DNA from: Bacteroidales bacterium | Lineage (GTDB): Bacteria; Bacteroidota; Bacteroidia; Bacteroidales; P3 | DNA: 64,000 nucleotides | Direction of reading: 5' to 3' | NCBI GenBank assembly: GCA_017962545.1 | Contig: JAGCVD010000009.1 | Location: 19,447-83,446 of the forward strand | Shown here: positions 40,739 through 48,428 of the stretch, one piece after another | Numbering within the stretch: the stretch's first letter is position 1 | Layout of the letters: every line of letters starts with the position of its first letter | Translations under genes and position numbers: made by a program | Notes under the pieces: generated by a model | What the model saw: the letters and a program-made list of their open reading frames with translations, nothing else | Told to the model about the DNA's origin: nothing | Databases searched by the model: none

Positions 40739-41959
40739 ATGACAAAATCAGAACAATTCATGGAGATGGAAGCCAAGTACGGCGCCCATAACTATCATCC
40801 GCTGCCCGTTGTTCTCGCCAAGGGCGAGGGCGCTTTTGTGTGGGACTGCGAAGGCAAGAAGTATTTCGACTTCCTGTCGGCCTACAGTGCCGTGAACCAG
40901 GGCCACTGTCACCCGAAGATTGTCAAGGCGATGTGCGACCAGGCCCACGAGCTGACGCTCAGCAGCCGCGCTTTCTACAACAACTGCCTGGGTGAGTGGG
41001 AGAAGTACGTCACCGAGTACTTTGGCTACGACAAGGTGCTGCCCATGAACACCGGCGCCGAGGCCGACGAGACAGGCCTGAAGCTGGCCCGCCGCTGGGG
41101 CGTCGTCAAGAAGGGCATCCCCAACGACAAGGTGAAGATTGTCTGCTGCGAAGGTAACTTCCACGGCCGCACCATCACCATCATCACCATGAGTAACGAT
41201 CCCGAGAGCTACGCCAACTACGGTCCCATGACTCCCGGCTTCATCCGCATCCCCTACAACGATGCCGACGCGCTGGAGAAATGCCTGGCCGAATACGGCA
41301 AGGAGGTGGCTGGCTTCCTGCTGGAGCCCATCCAGGGCGAGGCGGGCGTCTATGTCCCCGACGACGGCTACCTGAAGAAATGCTACGACATCTGCAAGAA
41401 GTACAACGTGCTGTTCATGGCCGACGAGGTGCAGAGCGGTATCGCCCGCACGGGTAAGATGCTGGCCTGCGACCACGAGAACGTGCGTCCCGACATCCTC
41501 ATCCTGGGCAAGGCCCTGGGTGGCGGCGTGATGCCCGTCAGCGCTGTGCTGGCCGACGACGATATCATGCTGAACATCAAGCCCGGCGAGCACGGCTCCA
41601 CCTTCGGTGGCAACCCCATCGCTGCCAAGGTCAGTATCGCCGCCCTGCAGGTGATCAAGGAGGAGCACCTGATGGAGAACGCCGAGCGTCTCGGTAAGAT
41701 CTTCCGCGAGGAGATGACCAACTTCAAGAGCCCGATGATCGAGAAGGTGCGCGGCAAAGGTCTGCTGAACGCCATCATCATCAAGCCCCACAACGGCAAG
41801 GAGGCATGGGATGTCTGCCTGAAGATGCGCGACCTCGGCGTGTTGGCCAAGCCGACCCACCAGCACATCATCCGCTTCGCTCCCCCGCTGTGCATCACCG
41901 AGGAGCAGCTGCGCGAGGCTATGGAGCTGATTAAAGAGGCAATTAAGAGTTTTGAATGA
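40739..41959 (+). CDS. rocD: Ornithine--oxo-acid transaminase
   Basis: A 406-residue PLP enzyme converting ornithine and 2-oxoglutarate to glutamate semialdehyde and glutamate, linking arginine and proline metabolism. Class-III aminotransferase features: [17 protein letters not shown] near the N terminus, the cofactor-phosphate loop [34 protein letters not shown] with the PLP-N1 Asp, and the Schiff-base Lys in [16 protein letters not shown] near residue 258. The N-terminal segment [20 protein letters not shown] and the SAYS motif are characteristic of ornithine rather than acetylornithine aminotransferases. It has its own promoter. Codon usage is strongly biased to GC-ending codons, as in highly expressed genes here. 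An octamer repeat follows the stop. Confidence 0.93.
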   Translation: MTKSEQFMEMEAKYGAHNYHPLPVVLAKGEGAFVWDCEGKKYFDFLSAYSAVNQGHCHPKIVKAMCDQAHELTLSSRAFYNNCLGEWEKYVTEYFGYDKVLPMNTGAEADETGLKLARRWGVVKKGIPNDKVKIVCCEGNFHGRTITIITMSNDPESYANYGPMTPGFIRIPYNDADALEKCLAEYGKEVAGFLLEPIQGEAGVYVPDDGYLKKCYDICKKYNVLFMADEVQSGIARTGKMLACDHENVRPDILILGKALGGGVMPVSAVLADDDIMLNIKPGEHGSTFGGNPIAAKVSIAALQVIKEEHLMENAERLGKIFREEMTNFKSPMIEKVRGKGLLNAIIIKPHNGKEAWDVCLKMRDLGVLAKPTHQHIIRFAPPLCITEEQLREAMELIKEAIKSFE

Positions 41960-41970
41960 TTATCTTTAGT

Positions 41971-42001
41971 AGATAAGGAGACAGGAGATAAGTAGATAAG
42001 G
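41971..42001. repeat. Octamer-like array (AGATAAGG) after rocD
   Basis: AGATAAGG, AGACAGG (7 bases), AGATAAGT, AGATAAGG. The same vocabulary as the array that spans the purA stop, 25 kb away. Confidence 0.6.
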
Positions 42002-42064
42002 CGATACATCTGCCGCAACGGTGCATTGGGCTTGACTACTTAGCTACTCTAATATAATGAAAAA

Positions 42065-42682
42065 ATGGAAGAACCTGTAAAAACAATGACTGAGATGCCG
42101 CGCAACAGCGAGATACGCCGTGCAGCGCGTTATGCCCTGAAAGGCAACTGGACCCAGGCTGTGCTGGCCACGCTGGTGTTTACCCTCATCTGCGCCGCCG
42201 CCGGCTCGATACCTTTCGCCGGTCTGCTGGTGTTGTGCCCGCTGGAGTTCGGCTTCATGCTCTGCTTCCTGCGCCTGGTGCGCGGCGAGGACAGTAGCGA
42301 GATGGTGGGCGACCAGTTCAACGTGTTCAGCAAGTATGGCCGCTACCTTGGTGGCTCGCTGCTGATGACGCTCTACATCCTGCTGTGGTGCCTGCTGCTC
42401 ATCATTCCGGGCATCATCATGGGCTATGCCTATGCCATGACGCCCTACATCATGAACGACCGTCCCGACTTGGATGCCCCCGACTGCATCCACGAGAGCC
42501 GTGTGATGATGAAAGGCTACAAGTGGAAACTCTTCTGCTTGGACTTTAGCTTCATCGGCTGGGCAATCCTGTGCCTCTTCACGCTGGGTATCGGCTTCCT
42601 CTGGCTGCAGCCTTACATCGAGGCTTCGCACGCCAAGTTCTACGAGGAGCTGAAGGCCCGTCGTACACAGCCTGTCGAGTAA
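42065..42682 (+). CDS. DUF975-family membrane protein
   Basis: A 205-residue inner-membrane protein of unknown function. The N-terminal cytoplasmic stretch NSEIRRAARYALKGNWTQAV is the DUF975 hallmark. Four or five hydrophobic helices follow: LATLVFTLICAAAGSIPFAG, LLVLCPLEFGFMLCFL, SLLMTLYILLWCLLLIIPGI and, near the end, FIGWAILCLFTLGIGFLWLQ. Between them, PDLDAPDCIHESRVMMKGYK is the conserved 'ES-MMKG-K' loop. The tail LQPYIEASHAKFYEEL is also typical. It follows rocD by about 105 bases including an octamer repeat, and ends at a strong terminator. Confidence 0.88.
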   Translation: MEEPVKTMTEMPRNSEIRRAARYALKGNWTQAVLATLVFTLICAAAGSIPFAGLLVLCPLEFGFMLCFLRLVRGEDSSEMVGDQFNVFSKYGRYLGGSLLMTLYILLWCLLLIIPGIIMGYAYAMTPYIMNDRPDLDAPDCIHESRVMMKGYKWKLFCLDFSFIGWAILCLFTLGIGFLWLQPYIEASHAKFYEELKARRTQPVE

Positions 42683-42717
42683 CTTCAGCTGCCACGTATA
42701 GGTTGCTACAAATAGGA

Positions 42718-42752
42718 AAAGCCCCCCGAAAGTCGAACTTTCGGGGGGCTTT
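42718..42752. terminator. Strong bidirectional terminator
   Basis: AAAGCCCCCCGAAAGT-CGA-ACTTTCGGGGGGCTTT is a 16-bp perfect stem with a 3-base loop, flanked by A and T runs. It lies between the converging DUF975 and lipoprotein genes. Confidence 0.9.
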
Positions 42753-42794
42753 ATCGTTGAGGGTGTTTCCCCAATCTATTGGGGAACGATTTTA

Positions 42795-43655
42795 TTATTC
42801 GTAATCCCAGTAGGTGGCGTAGGCGCTGTTGCCGCCAGTGTAGGTGATGTTACGGATGGTCGGCCAGTTGCCGTCGTAGGTGTAGCTGTAGTGGAAGTCT
42901 GTGTTGTCCATGCCGGTGTTGTCTTGCACGGTGACAATCTGGGAGACGATGTTGTTCTTGCTGCCCCATGTGGAAGGACCTTCATCATAGAAGGCCATGA
43001 GGGAACCATAATAGGGGTTGTTTTTCTTGTCGTAGGTGTATTTGCGGGTTGTCCTGCTGCTGCCGCTGGTGAAAATCTGCTCGGAAATGTTGCTGCCGTT
43101 CCAAGTGAAGTTGTAGACGGCGGAGCCCACAGCCTTGGTGGCCACATTCTTGATGTATTCCTCCTTGTCGAAGCAGGGGATAATCATGTTAAGGATGTCC
43201 GCGTTCATCTGGGTCAGCTCGGGAGTGTCCTCCGCGGCGCCCTTCTTGGAATAGTAGGTCAGGACCATCTTGCTCAGTTTTTTGTTGCTGTAGCCAGCCT
43301 CGCCGGTCAGGTAGAGGCTACCGTTGCTGTAGGTGGAGAACTTCTTGATTCGGCCAGCGTCATAGCTGAACTCGATGTAATAGTTGGCGGCGTAGCAGTC
43401 GACGCGTGTCAGCTGGTTGCCGTCGTAGGAGAAGTTGTAGATGTAGTTCAGTGCTCCGCTGGACGCGTAGAAGTCGATACTGGAGAGTTTCTTGCCGTCC
43501 CAATGCCATAACTCGGTCAGGTGTCTGGCCGAAGAACCGCTCGATTCGTATACGCGGCTAATCTTTTTCGACGGATTGAAGACTCCGTCTTTTGTGCACG
43601 CAGCAAACATGGTGATCATTGCCAGTGCCAAAACTGATAAGAGTACCTTTTTCAT
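42795..43655 (-). CDS. Lipoprotein of unknown function with repeated strand motifs
   Basis: A 286-residue lipoprotein. The signal MKKVLLSVLALAMITMFAAC ends with the acylated Cys at 20. The mature protein has a series of strand pairs of the form 'xYxYDgxxLtxI' (LWHWDGKKLSSIDFY, YNFSYDGNQLTRVDCY, IEFSYDAGRIKKFSTY, YNFTWNGSNISEQIF, RKYTYDKKNNPYYG). These resemble the YD/RHS-like repeats of DUF4595-type Bacteroidota surface lipoproteins. The function is unknown; an outer-membrane location is likely but not proved. It is a single gene, ending at the strong terminator shared with the DUF975 gene. Confidence 0.72.
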   Translation of the reverse strand: MKKVLLSVLALAMITMFAACTKDGVFNPSKKISRVYESSGSSARHLTELWHWDGKKLSSIDFYASSGALNYIYNFSYDGNQLTRVDCYAANYYIEFSYDAGRIKKFSTYSNGSLYLTGEAGYSNKKLSKMVLTYYSKKGAAEDTPELTQMNADILNMIIPCFDKEEYIKNVATKAVGSAVYNFTWNGSNISEQIFTSGSSRTTRKYTYDKKNNPYYGSLMAFYDEGPSTWGSKNNIVSQIVTVQDNTGMDNTDFHYSYTYDGNWPTIRNITYTGGNSAYATYWDYE

Positions 43656-43795
43656 TTTTGTGTGATTTTAATTGTTATTGGTTGAGTTCTGACGTTTCAA
43701 TCCTAAATCAAGTGCAAAATTACGAAAATATTTTGATACGACCAAAAAATATTTTCTTTGAAGGCTTGAAAACGTGTCGGGAAACGAGGAATGTA

Positions 43796-44395
43796 CTATC
43801 TGGAGAGTGAGAAAATACGCTGCGTTGTGTTGCCTGTGCCGTCGGTCACTTTGACGCGAAATTCGTTATGTCCGGTGCGTAGTTTTCCTCGGGTATCAAT
43901 GAAAAGAGTGGCCGTCTTGCCGTCGAATTCGGCCAGTATCCAACTGCCGTTGAGGTAGCAGTTGTAGGTCTCCACGCCGGCCAGGTTGTCGCCAATCTTC
44001 ACCTTGAGGGTGGTGGCTTTAAGGGGCTTGCCTTCGCTGAAGTTGACGGGCTGCACGGTGGGCGCCGTAGTGTCGGCGGCGAGGGTGAACTCACCCCAGT
44101 CGCGTACCGAGGCGGTGTGGCATACTCCTCCACCACCCGAAGGGCGGTCCCCCTCCCCTAACTTAGGGGAGGTGTTGTGGGTGGTCTTGTAGGCCGAGTA
44201 TTTGGCGCTGCCGGCTTTGCGTGTCACGCGTACCACCACGGTCTTGTCGACAGGCACGCCAGGCAGGGAGCCGCGGATGCTCAGCGAGTAGGAGAGGTGG
44301 GGCGGAATGTCGTTGACGGTGGGAGCGATGGTGACGGTCTGGTTCGAGACGTTGATGTCCAGCTGGTCGTCGGCATAGAGGGTGTGGGGTTTCAA
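43796..44395 (-). pseudogene. C-terminal part of the split M23 peptidase gene
   Basis: A 199-codon frame without a proper start of its own: it opens from a TTG inside a heptamer array and has no signal peptide. It encodes the C-terminal beta domains normally fused behind the LytM domain of Bacteroidota M23 peptidases: QLDINVSNQTVTIAPTVNDI, then LSYSLSIRGSLPGVPVDKTV, then TTAPTVQPVNFSEGKPLKA and the closing Ig-like NLAGVETYNCYLNGSWILAE. The upstream M23 frame ends three bases into this one, and one added or two removed AATTGAA units would join them. Residues about 75-90 (TSPKLGEGDRPSGGGGV) come from a palindromic element. It could be a decayed fragment, the OFF state of a switch, or an assembly indel. 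Confidence 0.72.
44127..44171. repeat. Palindromic repeat element inside the M23 C-terminal frame (copy B)
   Basis: CTCCCCTAA-C-TTAGGGGAG (44153-44171, 9-bp inverted repeat) is preceded by CCACCCGAAGGGCGGTCCCC. It shares the modules CTCCCCTAA...TAGGGGAG and CCCGAAGGGCGG with the element at 13411-13450, arranged in a different order. Confidence 0.75.
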
Positions 44396-45540
44396 TTGAA
44401 AATTGAAAATTGAAAATTGAAGGGCTGATCATATTTGACAGGGTGGGTGTTTGGAGTATTCTGAGTATTTGGAGTATTTTGAGTATTCTGATTGGTGGTG
44501 ACTGTCAGTGTGCGTTCGGCGCTGTTGCCCTTGATGTCGTAGACCTTGACGCCGATGTGGTGTGTCGAGCCGGGCTTGAGACGGAAGATGCCGTCGCCCA
44601 CGCGGATGGGTACCCAGGGGCCTTCGGCGCCAGGGAGGGCTCGGGTGAGGAGATAGGCCTGGCGGGTACGTGCGAAATAGGGGTAGTCGATAATGGCGTT
44701 GACCATGCGGCTGCTGTCGACGGGCAGCAGCTCGGTGGTGTAGCAGAAGAAGAGGGTGCCGTCGAGGTAGACCTCCACGCGGTCCACGCCGTTCTTGGCC
44801 GTCGAGCCTTCGGCAGCGTCAGTGGCGTAGATGCCCAGATGGAAGGGACCGCTGACGGTGGCGCTGTTGGTGGCGTCGATGTTGATGGCCTTGCCGTCTT
44901 CGGGGTAGAGCCGCAGGCCGCGGATGACTGGCTTGATATTGTCGGTGTAGGGGAGTCCGAAGAGCAAGGGGTTGATGGTGGTGGAATGGGTGTGGAGGTC
45001 GGCGGCGCCGCCGCGGCGTATCTCGAAGTGCAGATGGGGGCCGCCGCTGCCGCCCGTGTTGCCGCTATAGGCCACCAGCTGTCCTTTCTTGACGGGCAGC
45101 TCGCCTGGGGCGAAAATCTTGCTGATGCTGTAGCTCTGCTGCGCATAGTGCTCCTTGAGGACGGCCTTGCCGATGGCGCCGGCGTAGCCGTTGAGGTGCA
45201 TGTAGACGCTGGTGTAACCATTAGTATGCTTGATGTAGAGAATTTTGCCGCCACCCCACGGCGAGATGCTGACACGCGCCACGTATCCGTCGGCGGCAGC
45301 GTAGACAGGCTGGTCGACGGCGCCGCCGGTGCGCATGTCGATGCCGGCGTGGAAGTGGCCGTTGCGGAACTCGGCGAAGGTGGCGCTGAGGCCTATGTCC
45401 ATGTTCAGCGGGTTGCGGAAATAGTCCTGGGGGAGCGGCTGGGCTGACAGCCTCACCCCCAGCCCCTCTCCTGTGAGGAGAGGGGAGTAGACAGTTGTGT
45501 TGACAAGGAGAAATATTAGGAGTTTATATGTTGTCTTCAT
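44392..45540 (-). CDS. M23 (LytM) metallopeptidase, frame closed at a heptamer array
   Basis: A 382-residue exported peptidase of the lysostaphin/LytM type, expected to cut peptidoglycan cross-links or to activate amidases. Zinc ligands: His and Asp in NGHFHAGIDMRTGG and the HxH in GPHLHFEIRRGG; the conserved Tyr/Gly strand is KILYIKHTNGYTSVYMHL. Ig-like domains follow (LYPEDGKAINIDATNSATV). The C terminus reads NTQNTPNTQNTPNTHPVKYD, then FNFQFSIFN and a stop, all from nonamer and heptamer arrays. Homologues continue for about 200 residues, encoded here in another frame (43796-44395). The signal peptide MKTTYKLLIFLLVNTTV is separated from LSAQPLPQDYFRNPL by a palindromic insertion, so export efficiency may be altered. 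Confidence 0.85.
   Translation of the reverse strand: MKTTYKLLIFLLVNTTVYSPLLTGEGLGVRLSAQPLPQDYFRNPLNMDIGLSATFAEFRNGHFHAGIDMRTGGAVDQPVYAAADGYVARVSISPWGGGKILYIKHTNGYTSVYMHLNGYAGAIGKAVLKEHYAQQSYSISKIFAPGELPVKKGQLVAYSGNTGGSGGPHLHFEIRRGGAADLHTHSTTINPLLFGLPYTDNIKPVIRGLRLYPEDGKAINIDATNSATVSGPFHLGIYATDAAEGSTAKNGVDRVEVYLDGTLFFCYTTELLPVDSSRMVNAIIDYPYFARTRQAYLLTRALPGAEGPWVPIRVGDGIFRLKPGSTHHIGVKVYDIKGNSAERTLTVTTNQNTQNTPNTQNTPNTHPVKYDQPFNFQFSIFN
44394..44421. repeat. Perfect heptamer array (AATTGAA, 4 copies) at the M23 frame break
   Basis: Four perfect contiguous AATTGAA units (TTCAATT on the coding strand). The stop of the upstream M23 frame (44392-44394) and the opening of the downstream frame (44395) lie at its 3' edge. 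With five units the coding strand would read on from TTT-CAA-TTG-AAA into the downstream frame with no stop. Confidence 0.85.
44454..44489. repeat. Nonamer array (GAGTATTCT, 4 copies) in the M23 gene
   Basis: GAGTATTCT, GAGTATTTG, GAGTATTTT, GAGTATTCT make 36 bases, encoding alternating Asn-Thr-Gln and Asn-Thr-Pro triplets. Being a multiple of three, it keeps the frame. Confidence 0.8.
45455..45485. repeat. Palindromic repeat in the M23 signal-peptide region
   Basis: CCCCTCTCCT-GTG-AGGAGAGGGG (45463-45485) is a perfect 10-bp inverted repeat preceded by CACCCCCAG. It encodes SPLLTGEGLGV between the hydrophobic core of the signal peptide and the LSAQPLPQDYF cleavage region. Confidence 0.75.
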
Positions 45541-45565
45541 ATAGGTTTGTTCGTTTTTGTTCCCC

Positions 45566-46966
45566 TCATGGATTGGAAGTGAGGCTATTATATAATGCTA
45601 TACGATTGATGACGGGCGGCGCGAGGGCTTCGAACTGGAAGACGAGTTTTTGCCAGCATACTGGGTGGTCGAGACGGATTATGCGCTTATAGCCCACGGT
45701 GGTGCATAGCGGCTGGTCGCCGAGGGTGTAAGAGTAGAGGGCATCGGGGTCAAGGAGCATGTTGACGCTAGTGATACGCTGCCCTAGGGGGATATATTCC
45801 TGGATGACGATGATGTCGAACTCGGTGACGGTGTCGAGTGTCAGCGTGAGTTCGGACTTTTTGTTGGTTGCGGCCCAGTAGGTGTGGTAGGTGGTATCGA
45901 GCACGTTCTTGGCGCCGTGTCCGTAGCGATGCCAGGCGTGGGCCTTGGCGCCCTGTGCCAAGTCTTTCGAGAAGATGCGGTCGCGCTCGGCGCGGAAAGC
46001 CACTAGCACGGCGCTGTCTTCAGCGGCGATGCGGCCGTTGGTATCGGGCGGCACGTTGAGCAGCAGCAGGCCATTGCGGCCCACGCTGTTGTAGTATATC
46101 TCCATCAACTCATCGACCGTCTTGGGGTGCTCATTGGCGTGCCAGAACCAACCTGGACGTATGGATACATCTACCTCGGCAGGTACCCAGGCTGTGCCAC
46201 CTTTGTGGCCAGTCTCAAGATCAGATGGTTGAGGTTTGTTGTCGCTCGGGGTGGCACCTTCGGTGTTCAGGGTGCTCCAGCAGGGGTCGCCGGTGTGGCC
46301 CTCCTCGTTGCCCACCCAGCGGCAGCCGGGGCCGATATCGCTGAAGATGACACACTGCGGATTCAGCTCGTTCATGGTCTGCATGAAGCGCGGCCAGTCG
46401 TAGTGTTGTTTCTTGCCGTTTGGACCCTCGCCGCAGGCTCCGTCGAACCACTGCTCGAAGAAGGGGCCGTATTGTGTGTGTACCTCGCGCAGGGTGTTGG
46501 CAAAGACGGTGTTGTATTCCTCTGTGCCGTAGGTGGGGTGGTTGCGGTCCCAGGGCGAGATATACACGCCGGCCTCCACGCGACCGCGACAGGCGTCGAC
46601 AAATCGGCGCAGCACGTCGAGCGTGTCGGGGACGGTGTGTGTGCTGTATTGGCTGGGCCACAGGCAGAAGCCGTCGTGGTGCTTGGCGGTGAGGATGATG
46701 CCGCCCATGCCCGCCTGCGACGCCACGTCGACCCACTGGCGGCAGTCCAATGCCGTGGGGGCGAAGAGTTCTTCGGCTTCCTGTCCTGTGCCCCATTCGG
46801 CGCCCGTGAAAGTGTTGGGTCCGAAGTGGCAGAACATATTGATTTCCATTCGCTGCCAAGCCAGCTGTGCCTCGGAGGGCACAGGGCCGTAAGGCTTGGG
46901 CACCGGAGCGTGGCAGGCTGTCAGCAGTAGTGCGAATGTTAATGATATACAGAGAGTTCTCTTCAT
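45566..46966 (-). CDS. GH29-family alpha-L-fucosidase lipoprotein
   Basis: A 466-residue exported glycosidase predicted to release alpha-L-fucose. Signal MKRTLCISLTFALLLTAC with the lipid Cys at 18. The catalytic barrel contains MEINMFCHFGPNTFTGAEWG, ILTAKHHDGFCLWPSQYS (substrate-binding His pair) and the nucleophile block FFEQWFDGACGEG. PAEVDVSIRPGWFWHANEHP and YYNSVGRNGLLLLNVPPD are also family signatures. A C-terminal beta-sandwich (about residues 340-466) carries TYHTYWAATNKKSELTLTLD, a carbohydrate-binding-like module. The frame extends 6 codons upstream to 46984, but the -7 box at 46990-46997 puts transcription start close to there, favouring the ATG at 46966. With the sialidase it suggests use of host mucin-type glycans. 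Confidence 0.9.
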   Translation of the reverse strand: MKRTLCISLTFALLLTACHAPVPKPYGPVPSEAQLAWQRMEINMFCHFGPNTFTGAEWGTGQEAEELFAPTALDCRQWVDVASQAGMGGIILTAKHHDGFCLWPSQYSTHTVPDTLDVLRRFVDACRGRVEAGVYISPWDRNHPTYGTEEYNTVFANTLREVHTQYGPFFEQWFDGACGEGPNGKKQHYDWPRFMQTMNELNPQCVIFSDIGPGCRWVGNEEGHTGDPCWSTLNTEGATPSDNKPQPSDLETGHKGGTAWVPAEVDVSIRPGWFWHANEHPKTVDELMEIYYNSVGRNGLLLLNVPPDTNGRIAAEDSAVLVAFRAERDRIFSKDLAQGAKAHAWHRYGHGAKNVLDTTYHTYWAATNKKSELTLTLDTVTEFDIIVIQEYIPLGQRITSVNMLLDPDALYSYTLGDQPLCTTVGYKRIIRLDHPVCWQKLVFQFEALAPPVINRIALYNSLTSNP

Positions 46967-46989
46967 GAGAGGCGTCGGATTCAATGCTG

Positions 46990-46997
46990 CAAAGATA
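46990..46997 (-). promoter_or_regulatory. Minus-strand -7 box TATCTTTG of the fucosidase gene
   Basis: On the minus strand TATCTTTG is followed by GCAGC; a CTTG 16 bases upstream is a poor -33. The fucosidase ATG lies 24 bases downstream of the box. Confidence 0.72.
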
Positions 46998-47017
46998 CGC
47001 TTTTATTTTCATACAAG

Positions 47018-47277
47018 CCTATGATGTTGATAACTTTTATTCCGGTGAAGATGCAGCATTTGTCAGGTGTTTTACTACTGTTGATTTTTTGAGTCGAAAA
47101 GATAGGGGGAGCAGGGGCGTGACAGGGCGGTGATGACGTTGTCGGGAGTCGTGCTGGAAGAGGTCAAAAACGTGAAAAACAGGACTTCGCGGATGTTTTT
47201 TTTTACAGTTTGTCCCTGCTTGTGGAAAAATTATAATACTGATTAATAGTGTATTGTAAATTATTTTTCTGGATTTT
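47018..47277. other. Intergenic region between the fucosidase and porP genes
   Basis: About 260 bases between the divergent promoters contain no convincing gene. A 123-codon minus-strand frame at 47037-47408 overlaps the porP promoter and N terminus and has no protein-like features. The right part is very AT-rich, with T-runs that may act as an upstream element for porP. Confidence 0.55.
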
Positions 47278-47308
47278 TTTGCTATTTCAAAAAAACTTCG
47301 TAATATTG
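47278..47308 (+). promoter_or_regulatory. Probable promoter of porP
   Basis: -33 TTTG (47278-47281) and -7 TAATATTG (47301-47308), 19 bases apart; the -7 box has one mismatch to TAnnTTTG. Confidence 0.55.
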
Positions 47309-47331
47309 CGCTTTGATAATTGGCCAATAAT

Positions 47332-48348
47332 ATGTTAAAAATACAGATGAAAAAGGGACTGAAAACGGCGTTGCTGGGTGTCATGTTGCTCGGTGCTGCC
47401 GGTGCCAATGCGCAGGATGTCCCCTTCTCCCAGTTCTATGCCAACCCCCTCTACCTTAACCCTGCCTTTGCAGGTTCGGCGGTAGCACCGCGCATCTCGT
47501 TGACCTACAGGGCGCAGTGGCCGGGTTTGGTGAGCCCCTATACTACGGTGTCAGCCTCCTATGACCAATACTTCAACGATTTGCACGGTGGTATTGGTGC
47601 CATCATTATGAGCGACCGTCAGGGCGACCATGGCATCCTCAGCACCAATATGCTCGGTGTGATGTATGCCTTCCATTTCCAGGTCACCCGCGACATCCAT
47701 ATCAGCGCTGCCCTGCAGACATCTTTGGTACAGAACGCCCTCAACTGGAGTACCTATCTGCGCTTCCCCGGCCAGATTGACCCCCAGACGGGTTACACCT
47801 ACGGCATCGACGGTATGCAGAAGCCCGACAAGACCAGCCGCATAAGTCTCGACTTCAATGCAGGTATGCTGGTCAGTGGCAACAAGTGGTACGGCGGTTT
47901 TGCTGTGTCGCATCTGACGCAGCCCAACCAGGCTTTCTATTCTGAGGACCGTGTGCCGATGAAGATTACTGTCCACGGCGGTGGGTTCTTCAATGTCAAC
48001 GAGGAGGCGCGTCGTCAGTCTTCGCTGGGTCTCGGCACGCCCATTATCTCGCCCAATATCGTCTATCAGTATCAGGGCGGTCTGCATTACTTCAACTATG
48101 GTGTCTACCTCGACTGGGTGCCTTTCCTGGTGGGTGTGTGGTTCCGTCACGGCACGGAGAATATCGATGCATTCATCTTCCAGGCTGGTGTGCAGCAGGA
48201 CCACTTCAAGGTGGGTTACAGCTATGATGTGACGGTGTCGAAGTTGGCCAACAGCACTGCCGGCAGCCATGAGTTGACGGTGGGTCTGCTGCTGCCTGTG
48301 CCCGAGCAGAAGAAGAAAGTGAAGGCCATACGCTGCCCGTCGTTCTAA
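47332..48348 (+). CDS. porP: T9SS outer-membrane protein of the PorP/SprF family
   Basis: A 338-residue outer-membrane protein. The signal MKKGLKTALLGVMLLGAAGANAQ follows the first ATG by five codons, so 47347 is an alternative start. The mature N terminus DVPFSQFYANPLYLNPAFAG is the PorP/SprF signature. Alternating beta strands follow (GGIGAIIMSDRQGDHGILST, YAFHFQVTRDIHISAALQTS, YGGFAVSHLTQPNQAFY, VPFLVGVWFRHG) and a C-terminal KVGYSYDVTVSKLANSTAGS that ends in TVGLLLP. Members are part of the type IX secretion machinery or partner specific gliding adhesins, and organisms carry several paralogues. The GldJ-like lipoprotein gene is next downstream; porL, porM and porN are not in the window. 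Confidence 0.9.
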   Translation: MLKIQMKKGLKTALLGVMLLGAAGANAQDVPFSQFYANPLYLNPAFAGSAVAPRISLTYRAQWPGLVSPYTTVSASYDQYFNDLHGGIGAIIMSDRQGDHGILSTNMLGVMYAFHFQVTRDIHISAALQTSLVQNALNWSTYLRFPGQIDPQTGYTYGIDGMQKPDKTSRISLDFNAGMLVSGNKWYGGFAVSHLTQPNQAFYSEDRVPMKITVHGGGFFNVNEEARRQSSLGLGTPIISPNIVYQYQGGLHYFNYGVYLDWVPFLVGVWFRHGTENIDAFIFQAGVQQDHFKVGYSYDVTVSKLANSTAGSHELTVGLLLPVPEQKKKVKAIRCPSF

Positions 48349-48428
48349 CAGACGAGAGAGAAAGTGAAACAAAAAAGCACTCACGTGCGTTTATAGATAA
48401 AGTAGAAAAAATACAAACGAGAGAATAT

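Noticed and set aside
44392-44400. Programmed -1 ribosomal frameshift joining the two M23 frames
   Set aside because: A -1 shift would be needed near TTCAATTGA, but there is no canonical X-XXY-YYZ slippery heptamer and no convincing downstream stem; replication slippage of the 7-mer is the simpler idea.
44394-44489. The M23 arrays as a possible CRISPR
   Set aside because: Units of 7 and 9 bases are directly adjacent with no spacers.
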